DNA of 64,000 nucleotides from Methylotenera_A sp046598525 (lineage in GTDB: Bacteria > Pseudomonadota > Gammaproteobacteria > Burkholderiales > Methylophilaceae): positions 1 through 64,000 of the forward strand of contig JBKJIJ010000004.1 of assembly GCA_046598525.1 (NCBI GenBank), in the 5' to 3' direction. Both the position numbers and the translations under genes were made by a program. Below the pieces are notes generated by a model that was given only the letters and a program-made list of their open reading frames with translations, was not told the DNA's origin and did not search any database. The stretch's first letter is position 1, and each line of letters opens with the position of its first letter. Shown one piece after another: positions 35,757-44,337 of the stretch.

Positions 35757-35776
35757 GTACACAATGGGGTACACAT
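35757..35776. promoter_or_regulatory. Candidate integrase arm-binding site, right end
   Basis: Matches the left-end site (24,775-24,794) at 18 of 20 bases. A GTGTACCC at 35,723-35,730 in opposite orientation adds a further half-site. The cluster lies between the integrase start and the attachment repeat and probably also overlaps the integrase promoter. Confidence 0.6.
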
Positions 35777-35882
35777 GAATAATGCGCTTATCTGATTCAT
35801 AATGCAACACTACAAAGCAAAAAAGCCTTATGGTTAAAGGCTTTAAGAAGGTTTCTGATGTGTTGTGAATTGGGCTGAAATG

Positions 35883-35903
35883 CTACTCAATATTTTGAAT
35901 TTG
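35883..35903. repeat. Right attachment site (attR), within yicC
   Basis: The last 21 bases of yicC including the stop codon; 20 of 21 identical to 24,691-24,711. Its presence means the element brought a replacement 3' end for yicC. Confidence 0.85.
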
Positions 35904-36749
35904 CTCACGCATTTGCTCAATTAGCACTTTAAGCTCCATTGAAATTTGGCTAGTTTCTACCGCTACCGATTTCGAACCCAAAGTATTCGCTTCGCGATTC
36001 ATTTCTTGCATTAAAAAATCTAAACGCTTACCCACCGCGCCGCCCGTTTGCAAAATACGTTTCACTTCTGATATATGCGAATCCAATCGGGATAATTCTT
36101 CATCTACATCAATGCGTTGCGCGTACAACACCATCTCTTGGCGAATTCGATCATCATCGTGGCTATTGGTCGCCTCATGCAATTTAGCGCTTAACTTTGC
36201 TTGATATTGCGCCACTAAATTAGGCATCATCGGCTTTACTTTAGTCACATGTTGCTCAATTTGCTGCAATCTATCTAAAATTACCGCTTTTAATTTTTCG
36301 CCTTCACGCGCACGCGCATCAATTAAATGCTGCAACACTTGATTCAACACCTGTTTAAAATCGGCTTCTAGCGCATCGGTATCTATCGCTTCAGACATCA
36401 TCACGCCTGGCATACGCAAAATATCCAACATATTCACAGGCTGCGTATGCGGAAAATATTGCGCGGCGCTTTTGGCGCTTTCGGCTATTTGTTGCAAAAC
36501 GGTGTGGTTAAGCTGCGGCACACTATCCATGCCCGCTTCGCGCATCATGCTCATGCGAATATCCACTTTGCCGCGGCCTAATTTGGCCTGAATTAATTCG
36601 CGCGCGGTGGCTTCAAAAACGCGTAAATTGTCATCTAATTTAAGTTGTAACTCTAAATAGCGGTGATTAACCGAGCGGCACTCAACCATTAAAACACCTT
36701 GTTTGGTGTTGTATTCTTGCGATGCGTAGCCTGTCATGCTTAATATCAT
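35883..36749 (-). CDS. yicC: YicC family endoribonuclease-like protein
   Basis: Member of the YicC/YloC family, reported as endoribonucleases that act on small RNA in E. coli. Starts MILSMTGYASQ and carries the family's VECRSVNHRYLELQLKL and C-terminal REANTLGSKS motifs. ATG 36,749 is preferred to an in-frame start 17 codons upstream because MTGY lies at the N-terminus of the family. The 3' end (last 21 bases) belongs to the integrated element's attachment site. In many bacteria gmk follows yicC; here 17 kb lies between. Confidence 0.93.
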   Translation of the reverse strand: MILSMTGYASQEYNTKQGVLMVECRSVNHRYLELQLKLDDNLRVFEATARELIQAKLGRGKVDIRMSMMREAGMDSVPQLNHTVLQQIAESAKSAAQYFPHTQPVNMLDILRMPGVMMSEAIDTDALEADFKQVLNQVLQHLIDARAREGEKLKAVILDRLQQIEQHVTKVKPMMPNLVAQYQAKLSAKLHEATNSHDDDRIRQEMVLYAQRIDVDEELSRLDSHISEVKRILQTGGAVGKRLDFLMQEMNREANTLGSKSVAVETSQISMELKVLIEQMREQIQNIE

Positions 36750-36921
36750 GGTTGTACTCTTCAGTTTATTTGTTAAAGTAATTTGTGATAATTGTATCAA
36801 ACCCCTATGATTTGACGTGTTTTTTATGCGAGAATGCCAGAATAAGTTGATTAAAGTTTCAAACTCTTATTAACAAAACTAGGTTTATCGCACGCGACAT
36901 TTGACGCTGTACCGATACTAA

Positions 36922-37863
36922 ATGGCCACACTTAAAAACCAATCTTTGCCTGTTGGCTACATTCTGCAGGATTACATTATCACCCGCGTGTTAAGCACGG
37001 GTGGCTTTAGTTTTGTGTATTTGGCGCAAGACATGAACAAGAATATTGTGGCCATTAAAGAATACATGCCCACTGGTTTGGCCTTGCGCGAAGATGGCGC
37101 AACCGTTTTGCTGGGCAGTGATGACGATGCCGCCACCTTTAAGCACGGCCTAAAATGTTTTTTTGAAGAAGGCTTGGCGTTAGCCAAAATTGATCACAAA
37201 AATATTGTGCGCGTGGTTAATTTCTTTAGAGAAAACAGCACCGTTTATATGGTGATGCAATATGAGCGTGGCAAATCGCTGCAAGATTTTATTCTTTCGC
37301 AACCCGAACCAGTCAATGAAAAATTTGTGCGCCGCGTGTTTGGCGAGTTGCTAAACGGCCTGCGCGAAGTGCACACACAAAAACTATTGCACTTGGATAT
37401 TAAGCCCGCCAATATTTATATTCGGCTAGATGGTTCACCTGTGTTGCTGGATTTTGGCTCTGCGCGGCAAACATTAACGCAAACGCAATCTAAACTTTCC
37501 CCCAGCTACACGCCTGGCTTTGCACCGCCAGAACAATATTTTGAGCGCAAACAATTAGGCCCTTGGAGCGATATTTATAGCGTGGGTGCCAGCATGTATT
37601 CTTGCTTGGTGCGCTCAGCTCCTATGGCGGCTAATCAGCGCGTTAAAAATGATTTTTTAGCGCCGGCCACCAAAGTGGGCAAAGGCATTTACACGCAAGA
37701 GCTGCTGCAAATTATTGATAATTGCCTAAAACTCAATTATTTAGAACGGCCACAAAGTGTGTTTTCGCTGCAAAAAACTTTATTTGAAATTGTGCCGCCG
37801 CTTGAGGTTAAAAAACACAGCTTGGCCAGAAAAATCAAAGACGTTTTAAACAAACCGCTTTAA
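36922..37863 (+). CDS. Serine/threonine protein kinase
   Basis: Eukaryote-like kinase of 313 residues, cytoplasmic, without extra sensor or membrane segments. Gly-rich loop LSTGGFSFVYL, Lys46 in VAIKEYMP, catalytic loop HLDIKPAN (Asp159, with HLD instead of HRD), DFGSARQ (Asp177) and SYTPGFAPPEQY activation/APE-like region are visible. The PP2C phosphatase gene begins 51 bases later, so kinase and phosphatase form a reversible switch. It is divergent from yicC. Confidence 0.93.
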   Translation: MATLKNQSLPVGYILQDYIITRVLSTGGFSFVYLAQDMNKNIVAIKEYMPTGLALREDGATVLLGSDDDAATFKHGLKCFFEEGLALAKIDHKNIVRVVNFFRENSTVYMVMQYERGKSLQDFILSQPEPVNEKFVRRVFGELLNGLREVHTQKLLHLDIKPANIYIRLDGSPVLLDFGSARQTLTQTQSKLSPSYTPGFAPPEQYFERKQLGPWSDIYSVGASMYSCLVRSAPMAANQRVKNDFLAPATKVGKGIYTQELLQIIDNCLKLNYLERPQSVFSLQKTLFEIVPPLEVKKHSLARKIKDVLNKPL

Positions 37864-37914
37864 GATATGACTGACTTATTCATTACACACCAAAACTTGA
37901 TAATCTTTGCTTAA

Positions 37915-38844
37915 ATGAAATTCTCTATCTACCAAAATAGCCGTCAAGGCCCCAGAAGTTATAACCAAGACCGTTTAGCTTATTCTTATAGTAAAGATGC
38001 TTTATTACTGGTGTTGGCAGATGGTATGGGTGGCCATCGCAATGGCGAAGTGGCGGCACACTTGGCTGTTAAAACCTTAACCGATGCTTTTCAACGCTTG
38101 GCTGTGCCATTTTTAAGTAGCCCTGCCAAATTTTTAATCGATCATATTCAGCAAGTGCACGATATGATTGATAACGTAACGCAAAGAGAAGAGCTAATCG
38201 AATCGCCACGCACTACCATTGTGGTGGCGATTATTCAGCGCGGATTTTTGTATTGCGCGCATGTGGGCGATTCTAGGTTGTATCACTTTCGCGAAGGCCA
38301 TTTGCTGTTCCGCACAGAAGACCATTCTGTGGTGCAATCGCTGTACAAAAAAGGCATGATCACCAAAGAAGAAATGAAAACGCATCCTTATAAAAATAAG
38401 GTGTACAACTGCTTAGGTGGCGAAACACCGCCGCAAATTGATTTATCGGATCGTTTTGAATTATTTGAAGGCGATACCATTTTGCTGTGTACCGATGGCG
38501 TTTGGGGCGTTTTAAGCGATCAGAAAATTAAAGAAATTATTCAGCAAAATGTAGTGATTGCCGATGCCACTAATAAATTGATGGATAGCGCCGAATTTGC
38601 CAGTGATGAACGCGGCGATAATATGAGCGCGATTGGCCTGCAATGGGGCGATAGGCAACAAAGCAGCACCGCTGTTTCGACCCAATTGATGCCTTTGGGC
38701 GAAACTACCACTATTATGAACACGGTTCAGCAGCAAAATAGTGATGACATGGATTTAAACGATTTGTCGGATGATGACATTGAAAGCACCATTGCCGAGA
38801 TTCAAAACGCGCTGAATAAAACTCAACAAAAACCAAAAATCTAG
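37915..38844 (+). CDS. PP2C-family protein serine/threonine phosphatase
   Basis: Metal-dependent phosphatase, 309 residues. Motifs of the PP2C metal centre are intact: NQDRLAY, LVLADGMGGHRNGEVAA, HVGDSRLYHFR, LLCTDGVWGVL and DNMSAI. The C-terminal 60 residues are polar and acidic without known domain. It presumably reverses phosphorylation by the kinase encoded upstream. Confidence 0.93.
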   Translation: MKFSIYQNSRQGPRSYNQDRLAYSYSKDALLLVLADGMGGHRNGEVAAHLAVKTLTDAFQRLAVPFLSSPAKFLIDHIQQVHDMIDNVTQREELIESPRTTIVVAIIQRGFLYCAHVGDSRLYHFREGHLLFRTEDHSVVQSLYKKGMITKEEMKTHPYKNKVYNCLGGETPPQIDLSDRFELFEGDTILLCTDGVWGVLSDQKIKEIIQQNVVIADATNKLMDSAEFASDERGDNMSAIGLQWGDRQQSSTAVSTQLMPLGETTTIMNTVQQQNSDDMDLNDLSDDDIESTIAEIQNALNKTQQKPKI

Positions 38845-38946
38845 CCCAAAAGCCCCGTTAAGTTTTTTAATTTAGGTTAAGTTGCTTAATCTGAATAATG
38901 CATGGCTTATAATAGCCGCTTATTTCTTTCAGATTAAGCACTTACT

Positions 38947-39690
38947 ATGCAAACCACTACTCCGCAAACCAACACCCGCCCAAGCCAACGCGCCAACAAT
39001 CAGTTGCGCAACGTTGAAATAATCCGCCATTACACCAAACATGCTGAGGGCTCTGTGCTGATTAAATTTGGCGATACGCATGTGTTGTGCACGGCCAGCG
39101 TAGAAGAAAAAGTGCCTGGCTTTTTAAAAGGCAAAAATCAAGGTTGGGTAACGGCAGAATACGGCATGTTGCCGCGCAGCACCGGTAGCCGCATGGATAG
39201 AGAAGCCGCCAAAGGCAAACAATCTGGCCGCACGCAAGAAATTCAGCGTTTAATTGGCCGCAGCTTGCGCGCGATTATTGATCTTGAAAAATTAGGCGAA
39301 CGCAGCGTGCATATTGATTGCGACGTGATTCAAGCCGATGGCGGTACACGCACCGCCAGCATTACTGGCGCGTACGTGGCTTTGCATGACGCGATTTCTA
39401 CCTTATTAAAATCAGGCAAAATCACTGAAAACCCGCTTAAACAAGCGGTTGCCGCGATTTCTGTTGGTGTTTATAAAGGCACGCCAGTGTTAGATTTAGA
39501 TTACATTGAAGACTCTGACTGCGATACCGACATGAACGTCGTGATGACGGCGGATGGCGGCTTTGTTGAGATTCAAGGCACAGCCGAAGGCGAACCATTT
39601 GCGCGCAATGCCATGAACAGTATGCTGGATTTGGCCGCTAGCGGTATTAATGAATTGCTCGCAAAACAGATGCAAGTGTTGGCTGAGTGA
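38947..39690 (+). CDS. rph: Ribonuclease PH
   Basis: Phosphorolytic 3'-5' exonuclease that trims tRNA precursors. Family motifs: RPSQRANNQLRNVEI, GDTHVLCTASVEE, QGWVTAEYGMLPRST, IGRSLRAIIDL, DCDVIQADGGTRTASITG and GTAEGEPF. 247 residues; normal, with an 8-residue polar leader. rph-rdgB-hemW order is conserved in many proteobacteria; here a repeat and VapBC are interposed. Confidence 0.97.
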   Translation: MQTTTPQTNTRPSQRANNQLRNVEIIRHYTKHAEGSVLIKFGDTHVLCTASVEEKVPGFLKGKNQGWVTAEYGMLPRSTGSRMDREAAKGKQSGRTQEIQRLIGRSLRAIIDLEKLGERSVHIDCDVIQADGGTRTASITGAYVALHDAISTLLKSGKITENPLKQAVAAISVGVYKGTPVLDLDYIEDSDCDTDMNVVMTADGGFVEIQGTAEGEPFARNAMNSMLDLAASGINELLAKQMQVLAE

Positions 39691-39702
39691 GTTAAACATA
39701 TT

Positions 39703-39832
39703 TAGCCACAGAGGGCACAGAGTACACAGAGTAAAATCAAAAACTAGAATAATCAGCAATCAGTAGTTAAATTATATGTAGTCAAAATGAATAACTAATG
39801 GTTTTCTCTGTGAACGCTGTGTTCTCTGTGGC
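39703..39832. repeat. Interspersed inverted repeat between rph and rdgB
   Basis: Ends GCCACAGAGGGCACAGAG (left) and CTCTGTGTTCTCTGTGGC-like (right, 39,803-39,832) are inverted copies of a CACAGAG-rich sequence flanking about 70 bases of AT-rich DNA. Similar CTCTGTG/GCCACAGAG repeats occur widely in bacterial intergenic regions. It ends about 10 bases before rdgB, so it may affect the transcript of rdgB. Confidence 0.7.
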
Positions 39833-39841
39833 AAAAAAATT

Positions 39842-40438
39842 ATGATTAAAAAATTAGTTATCGCATCCAATAACCAAGGCAAGCTGGCCGAAATTCAAGC
39901 CTTGCTACAGACGCTTAATATAGAAGTGTTGCCGCAATCGGCTTTTAATGTGACTGAAGCGGCCGAGCTACATTGCACCTTTATTGAAAACGCCCTAGCC
40001 AAAGCGCGCCACGCCAGCCTTGCCACAGGCCTGCCCGCTCTGGCGGATGATTCTGGATTATGTTTAGAAGCCTTGCAAGGCGCGCCAGGTGTGCATTCTG
40101 CTTACTTTGGTGGCGAGCCTAGAAGTGATGTTAATAATAATGCGCACTTGCTTAAAACCTTAAAGCAACATGAAAATCGCTTTGCGCATTATTATTGTTG
40201 CCTAGTGCTAGTGCGCCATCATGACGACCCGCAACCGCTGATTGCCGAAGGCATTTGGAAAGGCTCTATTTTAAAAAAAGCGCGCGGCGATAATGGTTTT
40301 GGCTACGACCCGCTATTTTTAGACGCCATTACAGGAAAATCTGCCGCCGAATTAACACCAGAAATTAAAAATAAACTTAGCCACCGCGGCCATGCCTTGC
40401 GCAAAATGTTGCAATTAATTCAACACTTAACTTATTGA
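39842..40438 (+). CDS. rdgB: XTP/dITP diphosphatase (RdgB/HAM1)
   Basis: Removes non-canonical purine nucleoside triphosphates (dITP, XTP) from the pool. N-terminal IASNNQGKLAEIQ, FIENALAKARHAS, ALADDSGLCLEALQGAPGVHSA and GDNGFGYDPLF motifs are intact. 198 residues, standard. It is followed by a small hypothetical gene and VapBC. Confidence 0.96.
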   Translation: MIKKLVIASNNQGKLAEIQALLQTLNIEVLPQSAFNVTEAAELHCTFIENALAKARHASLATGLPALADDSGLCLEALQGAPGVHSAYFGGEPRSDVNNNAHLLKTLKQHENRFAHYYCCLVLVRHHDDPQPLIAEGIWKGSILKKARGDNGFGYDPLFLDAITGKSAAELTPEIKNKLSHRGHALRKMLQLIQHLTY

Positions 40439-40446
40439 TATTTCAG

Positions 40447-40662
40447 ATGAAACCTTTACCAACATGGCTTAGAGACGATAAAAGCATTGTCGCTTGCACC
40501 GAAAAAATTAAAGTCATGCAAGAAAATTTTGAAGAGATTCAACAAATGATGCAAGACGCGTTTGAAGACGGCTTGCTGATGGAAGTGAATGAAGCGCAGA
40601 TGCGTGAAACCTTAAGCAAGATGGTGGATGCGCTGACGAATCCCTATGCCAAAAATAATTAG
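40447..40662 (+). CDS. Small conserved hypothetical protein (71 aa)
   Basis: MKPLPTWLRDDKSIVACTEK and following; acidic helical protein with no known domain. Starts 8 bases after the rdgB stop, on the same strand, suggesting co-transcription with rdgB. Short proteins of this kind are common beside rdgB/hemW in betaproteobacteria; function unknown. Confidence 0.65.
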   Translation: MKPLPTWLRDDKSIVACTEKIKVMQENFEEIQQMMQDAFEDGLLMEVNEAQMRETLSKMVDALTNPYAKNN

Positions 40663-40686
40663 CAAAACGTCTCCCCTAATAAACGT

Positions 40687-41094
40687 TTAAACACTCACCC
40701 AATTCTCAAGCTTTAAATCAGGCACACGCTCAAATTCACGCACGTTATTAGTGACTAAAATTAAGCCTTCTGCGCGCGCGTGCGCGGCTATCCATAAATC
40801 GTTATTGCCGATCGGCGTGCCTTGTTTTTGCAGGCTTGCGCGAATTTCGCCGTAGTGTTCGCTGGTATCTATCGTCATTGCTAGCACTGGGATTGCTAGG
40901 CTTAATTTTTCCAAGCTTGCCAGCACTTGCTTACGTTGCTGGCTTTTTTGTGCGCCAAATTGCAGTTCGCCAAAAGTAATCACTGACATGCCAACTTCGC
41001 CTTCTGCCAAGGCCTGAAAACGCGCTGCCAGTGCCGGATGTTGTTGTTTGGTTAAGTAAATACAGATATTGGTATCAAGCAAATATTTAGGCAT
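40687..41094 (-). CDS. vapC: VapC family PIN-domain toxin ribonuclease
   Basis: Toxin of a type II pair; cleaves RNA using the PIN-domain acidic cluster. LLDTNICIYL (first Asp), SVITFGELQFGAQ (Glu) and GNNDLWIAAHA (Asp) are intact in 135 residues. Start overlaps the antitoxin stop by 1 base (TAATG). Confidence 0.93.
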   Translation of the reverse strand: MPKYLLDTNICIYLTKQQHPALAARFQALAEGEVGMSVITFGELQFGAQKSQQRKQVLASLEKLSLAIPVLAMTIDTSEHYGEIRASLQKQGTPIGNNDLWIAAHARAEGLILVTNNVREFERVPDLKLENWVSV

Positions 41095-41324
41095 TACAAG
41101 CTTTCGCGCGCTTGTGGGGCGCTATCTTCGCGCCCTTCTGCCATAAAATCTTTAGGCAAGCTGGCAAAAATTGCTAGTGCATCGGCTGGTGTATAGCGTT
41201 TTTCACGCAGCACAACTTCATCGCCACGCTGAAAAATCTCAACATCTTTTGCGTTAAAGCGAAATTCTTTGGGCAAGCGCACCGCTTGGCTGTTGCCTGA
41301 TTGAAATATGCGCGCTGTATTCAT
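41094..41324 (-). CDS. vapB: VapB family antitoxin
   Basis: 76-residue antitoxin with the AbrB/SpoVT-type DNA-binding N-terminus (MNTARIFQSGNSQAVRLPKEFRF) and a toxin-binding tail. ATG 41,324 has AAGGAG 8 bases upstream; a longer frame reaches 41,348 but lacks that. It precedes vapC, overlapping by one base. Autoregulation through the palindrome just upstream is expected. Confidence 0.92.
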   Translation of the reverse strand: MNTARIFQSGNSQAVRLPKEFRFNAKDVEIFQRGDEVVLREKRYTPADALAIFASLPKDFMAEGREDSAPQARESL

Positions 41325-41341
41325 GATTGTCTCCTTAATAT

Positions 41342-41356
41342 TATACAAAAAGTATA
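41342..41356. promoter_or_regulatory. Candidate VapBC operator
   Basis: Inverted repeat TATAC-AAAAA-GTATA begins 18 bases upstream of the vapB start, where an AbrB-type antitoxin operator would be expected. Function inferred from position. Confidence 0.55.
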
Positions 41357-41413
41357 CACATTAGAAAGGCTTTGTCAAACGCAAAATAGTTACGGTGGCC
41401 GTTTTTGCGTACA

Positions 41414-42643
41414 ATGTGCGGCGTGATTCCAATTATTCCCATCCACGATTTTAAGCCCATCAACACTATTTCACCCGTTTTAGGTGAGGCGACTATTTCT
41501 GGCCTGACCAATCCGCCGCCGTTATCGCTGTATATTCATATTCCTTGGTGCGTTAAAAAGTGTCCTTATTGCGATTTTAATTCGCATGAATCTAGAGCAG
41601 AAATGCCTGAAAAGCGTTATGTGGCGGCGTTGATTGCAGATTTAGAGCAAAGTGTGCCGCGCGTGTATGGGCGCAAAATTAAAAGTGTGTTTTTTGGGGG
41701 CGGTACGCCTAGCTTGTTTTCGGCGGAATCGATTGATGAAATTTTAAGTGCGGTGCGCATGTTAACGCCGCTGGAATATGGCGCTGAAATCACATTAGAA
41801 GCCAACCCTGGCACGGTGGAAATAGCGCGTTTTGCTGGTTATAAGCAGGCAGGTGTTAATCGCATTTCGCTGGGCATTCAAAGCTTTAATGCGGATTATT
41901 TAAAATCACTTGGCCGTATTCATGATGATAAACAAGCAATTACAGCCGCTGAATTGGCGCTTAATACATTTGAGCGCGTGAATTTGGATGTGATGTATGC
42001 GCTACCCAATCAAAGTTTGGAGCACGCTTTACAAGACGCGCGGCAAGCAGTGGCGCTTAATCCAGACCATTTATCGTTTTATCATTTAACTTTAGAACCC
42101 AACACGCCGTTTCATCGCACGCCGCCCAGCTTGCCAAGCGATGATGTAAGTGCTGATATGCAAGAGCAAATTGAAGCATTGCTGGCTGAAAATGGTTATG
42201 AGCATTATGAAACGTCTGGCTTTTGTAAACCCAAGAGTCAATCACGCCACAACTTAAATTATTGGCAATTTGGCGATTATTTGGGTATTGGCGCAGGCGC
42301 GCATTCTAAACTAAGCTATCACGATAAAATTACCCGCGAAACGCGGCATAAGCACCCAAAAGCCTTTATGGAAAATGCCGAAGCGGGTAACGCGGTGGAT
42401 AATAGCTGGCAGATTGCGCAAGCCGATTTAGGTTTTGAATTTATGATGAACGCGCTGCGTTTAAGCGATGGCGTTGAGGTAAGTTTGTTTCAGCAACGCA
42501 CTGGGTTGAGCTTGCAGGCGATTAAAACAGGATTAGCAAAAGCCACACAAAAAGGTTTAATTACACAAGATTTAAAACGCATTAAACCCACGTTATTAGG
42601 CCAGCGCTATTTAAATGATTTATTGGCTTTATTTTTAGATTAA
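41414..42643 (+). CDS. hemW: Radical SAM family heme chaperone HemW
   Basis: Heme-trafficking radical SAM protein related to HemN. CxxxCxxC cluster motif is present (IPWCVKKCPYCDFNSH), preceded by SLYIHIP; GGGTPSLF (SAM binding) follows. The absence of the HemN fourth-cysteine CNYCxC distinguishes HemW. Start uncertain: TTG 41,405, ATG 41,414 and GTG 41,423 are all in frame; I use the ATG. The first 35 residues before the radical SAM domain are unusual in length. Confidence 0.9.
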   Translation: MCGVIPIIPIHDFKPINTISPVLGEATISGLTNPPPLSLYIHIPWCVKKCPYCDFNSHESRAEMPEKRYVAALIADLEQSVPRVYGRKIKSVFFGGGTPSLFSAESIDEILSAVRMLTPLEYGAEITLEANPGTVEIARFAGYKQAGVNRISLGIQSFNADYLKSLGRIHDDKQAITAAELALNTFERVNLDVMYALPNQSLEHALQDARQAVALNPDHLSFYHLTLEPNTPFHRTPPSLPSDDVSADMQEQIEALLAENGYEHYETSGFCKPKSQSRHNLNYWQFGDYLGIGAGAHSKLSYHDKITRETRHKHPKAFMENAEAGNAVDNSWQIAQADLGFEFMMNALRLSDGVEVSLFQQRTGLSLQAIKTGLAKATQKGLITQDLKRIKPTLLGQRYLNDLLALFLD

Positions 42644-44337
42644 TTGCTTTGCTCTTTGCGCGCGTCTAACAAACTAATCAGCAATAAAATTTCATTTAAT
42701 ACACCATGACTAAAGCCTGAGCGTTCGCCATTACGATTATCGGTAATCAAGCTTTCTAAATACACTCTGGCTAGCTCGCTTGGCCAAACCGCGTCTAATT
42801 TTTCCATAATATGCGGAAAATCTTCCAAATGCTGAGGCACGATAATTTGTGCATCGGTATGCTCAGGTTCGGTTTCATACCAAACAGGCGTCATCACATT
42901 AAACATAATGTGCATGCTTTTAGCGAATTTTTCAAACTCGGCTTTTGCGTGCTGTTTTCTAAATATCTCAAGCAAATACAGCCAATGATTAATCGATGCT
43001 TTTGGCTGCGTTTCAATGGTAAATTTTAAATGAGTAATAGCATCCTGCGTGCGATTAATGCTCATCAGCAATTTGGCTTCTTCTAAGGTTGAGCTCGCTT
43101 TTGCTTGCTCATCCAGCATTTCGCTATTTAAAAAGCCGCTGGCAGATGCGCTATGATTGTTTCTAGCCGCGCCTGATTGTGATGCCAATTCTTGCTCTGT
43201 ATCTTGCCATACGCCGTCAAAATCGGTCAGCGTATCGTCCATTGGTTTACTATTGTTGAATTGATCCAGCAGACGTAGGCGCCGTTTTCGCATGAAATAA
43301 GCGGCAACACTGAGTAAGGCCATTAAGCTCAACAAGGCTAGCAATGCATATTTTAACCAATCAAATGCTGGTTGCGCGGCACGTTTTGGCGCCTGTTGCA
43401 AATCACTATTAAGCTCAACCGCAGCGGTAGTAGCTGGTGCTTGATTCAGATTTTTAAATACTTTTTTAACTGGCGCGGCTTGCACAACAACCGGTTTTTC
43501 TGCCGCATTTATTGCCCTTGTTACGGTATTGGCAACGCTGTTATTAGCCACAGTGCTTGGCATTGCTTTGGTTACTGGCGCGGCTACATTGGCAGGCAAG
43601 CGCAAGGTTTTATCAAACACCAATTTTAAGCTGTTAAATTTATCTTGCAACACGCCTAATCGGGCATGCAAACGTTCTAGCTCGGCTTTTAAAAAGGCAT
43701 TTTTAGCCAGTAGCGCCTCATATTCTTGCAATAAAAAAGCCGGTAACTTGCTAACGGCTTGATTAATGTTATAGCTTAAATGCATATTTTGACGCTTGAC
43801 CTTAGCGCGCTTAGCTTTAATAACATTTACTTTTTTTGATAAGGATTTAAGCGTAGGGATTTGCAATAAAGTGGTGTCAGTAAACTGGCTGCTAGCCTTT
43901 AATTTTGGCTCAATATCGGCATTTAAAGCCAGTGTTTCGGCCACAAATTGCTGACGCATGATTTTATTTTTAGGGTAAAACAAACGGGCAATATCATTCA
44001 AACTTTCGCCCGGTATAGCTGGCCACGCCATGGTGCTTGCGGTATCTTCTGCCTTTAAATTGCTGGCGCTTAATGATGGCGTAGTGTCTGATGAGCTGGT
44101 ATTAAAGCTACTGTCAACTTTGCTAGTGCTATTTACAGTTGTACTTTCATCATCATTATTTAGGCTTAATGGCTTAGTTTCAACTTCGCTAGCATTATCA
44201 TTATTAATGCTAGCTTCATCTGGCATTGTGTTGCTTACAGAATTTTCATCGATGACGCCATCAACAGCACTGACGGTGCTGCCAAAAATTAGCGCTATTA
44301 ATAAGGCAAAGATGAATTTTAATTTCATAGTTGTCAT
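42640..44337 (-). CDS. Second FimV-like membrane protein
   Basis: 565 residues: signal peptide (residues about 4-25), polar Ser/Thr/Asn-rich region, a LysM/FimV-peptidoglycan-type segment (WPAIPGESLNDIARLFYPKN), a coiled coil (about 210-245), one membrane helix (WLKYALLALLSLMALLSVAAYF) and an acidic cytoplasmic part with C-terminal FimV-type domain. LEDFPHIMEKLDAVW is similar to EDFPRLMAGLEQAW of the protein at 10.3 kb. The ATG overlaps the argH stop by 4 bases, so it is translationally coupled to argH. Confidence 0.78.
   Translation of the reverse strand: MTTMKLKFIFALLIALIFGSTVSAVDGVIDENSVSNTMPDEASINNDNASEVETKPLSLNNDDESTTVNSTSKVDSSFNTSSSDTTPSLSASNLKAEDTASTMAWPAIPGESLNDIARLFYPKNKIMRQQFVAETLALNADIEPKLKASSQFTDTTLLQIPTLKSLSKKVNVIKAKRAKVKRQNMHLSYNINQAVSKLPAFLLQEYEALLAKNAFLKAELERLHARLGVLQDKFNSLKLVFDKTLRLPANVAAPVTKAMPSTVANNSVANTVTRAINAAEKPVVVQAAPVKKVFKNLNQAPATTAAVELNSDLQQAPKRAAQPAFDWLKYALLALLSLMALLSVAAYFMRKRRLRLLDQFNNSKPMDDTLTDFDGVWQDTEQELASQSGAARNNHSASASGFLNSEMLDEQAKASSTLEEAKLLMSINRTQDAITHLKFTIETQPKASINHWLYLLEIFRKQHAKAEFEKFAKSMHIMFNVMTPVWYETEPEHTDAQIIVPQHLEDFPHIMEKLDAVWPSELARVYLESLITDNRNGERSGFSHGVLNEILLLISLLDARKEQSN

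Larger units (their letters stand above)
24691..35903. mobile_element. Integrated element (about 11.2 kb) in the 3' end of yicC
   Basis: Bounded by a 21-bp direct repeat (24,691-24,711 and 35,883-35,903, 20/21 identical). The right copy is the last six codons and stop of yicC; the left copy encodes the same residues and stop. A tyrosine integrase gene (34,428-35,711) sits beside the right end. Inside both ends is a related 20-bp GTACAC-rich site (18/20). Contents: AlpA-like regulator, replication-like gene, small repeated genes, two c-di-GMP proteins, unknown proteins, remnants and pqqA. No capsid, tail, terminase or conjugation genes were seen, so it is a satellite-like or integrative island of unknown transfer mode. 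Confidence 0.88.
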
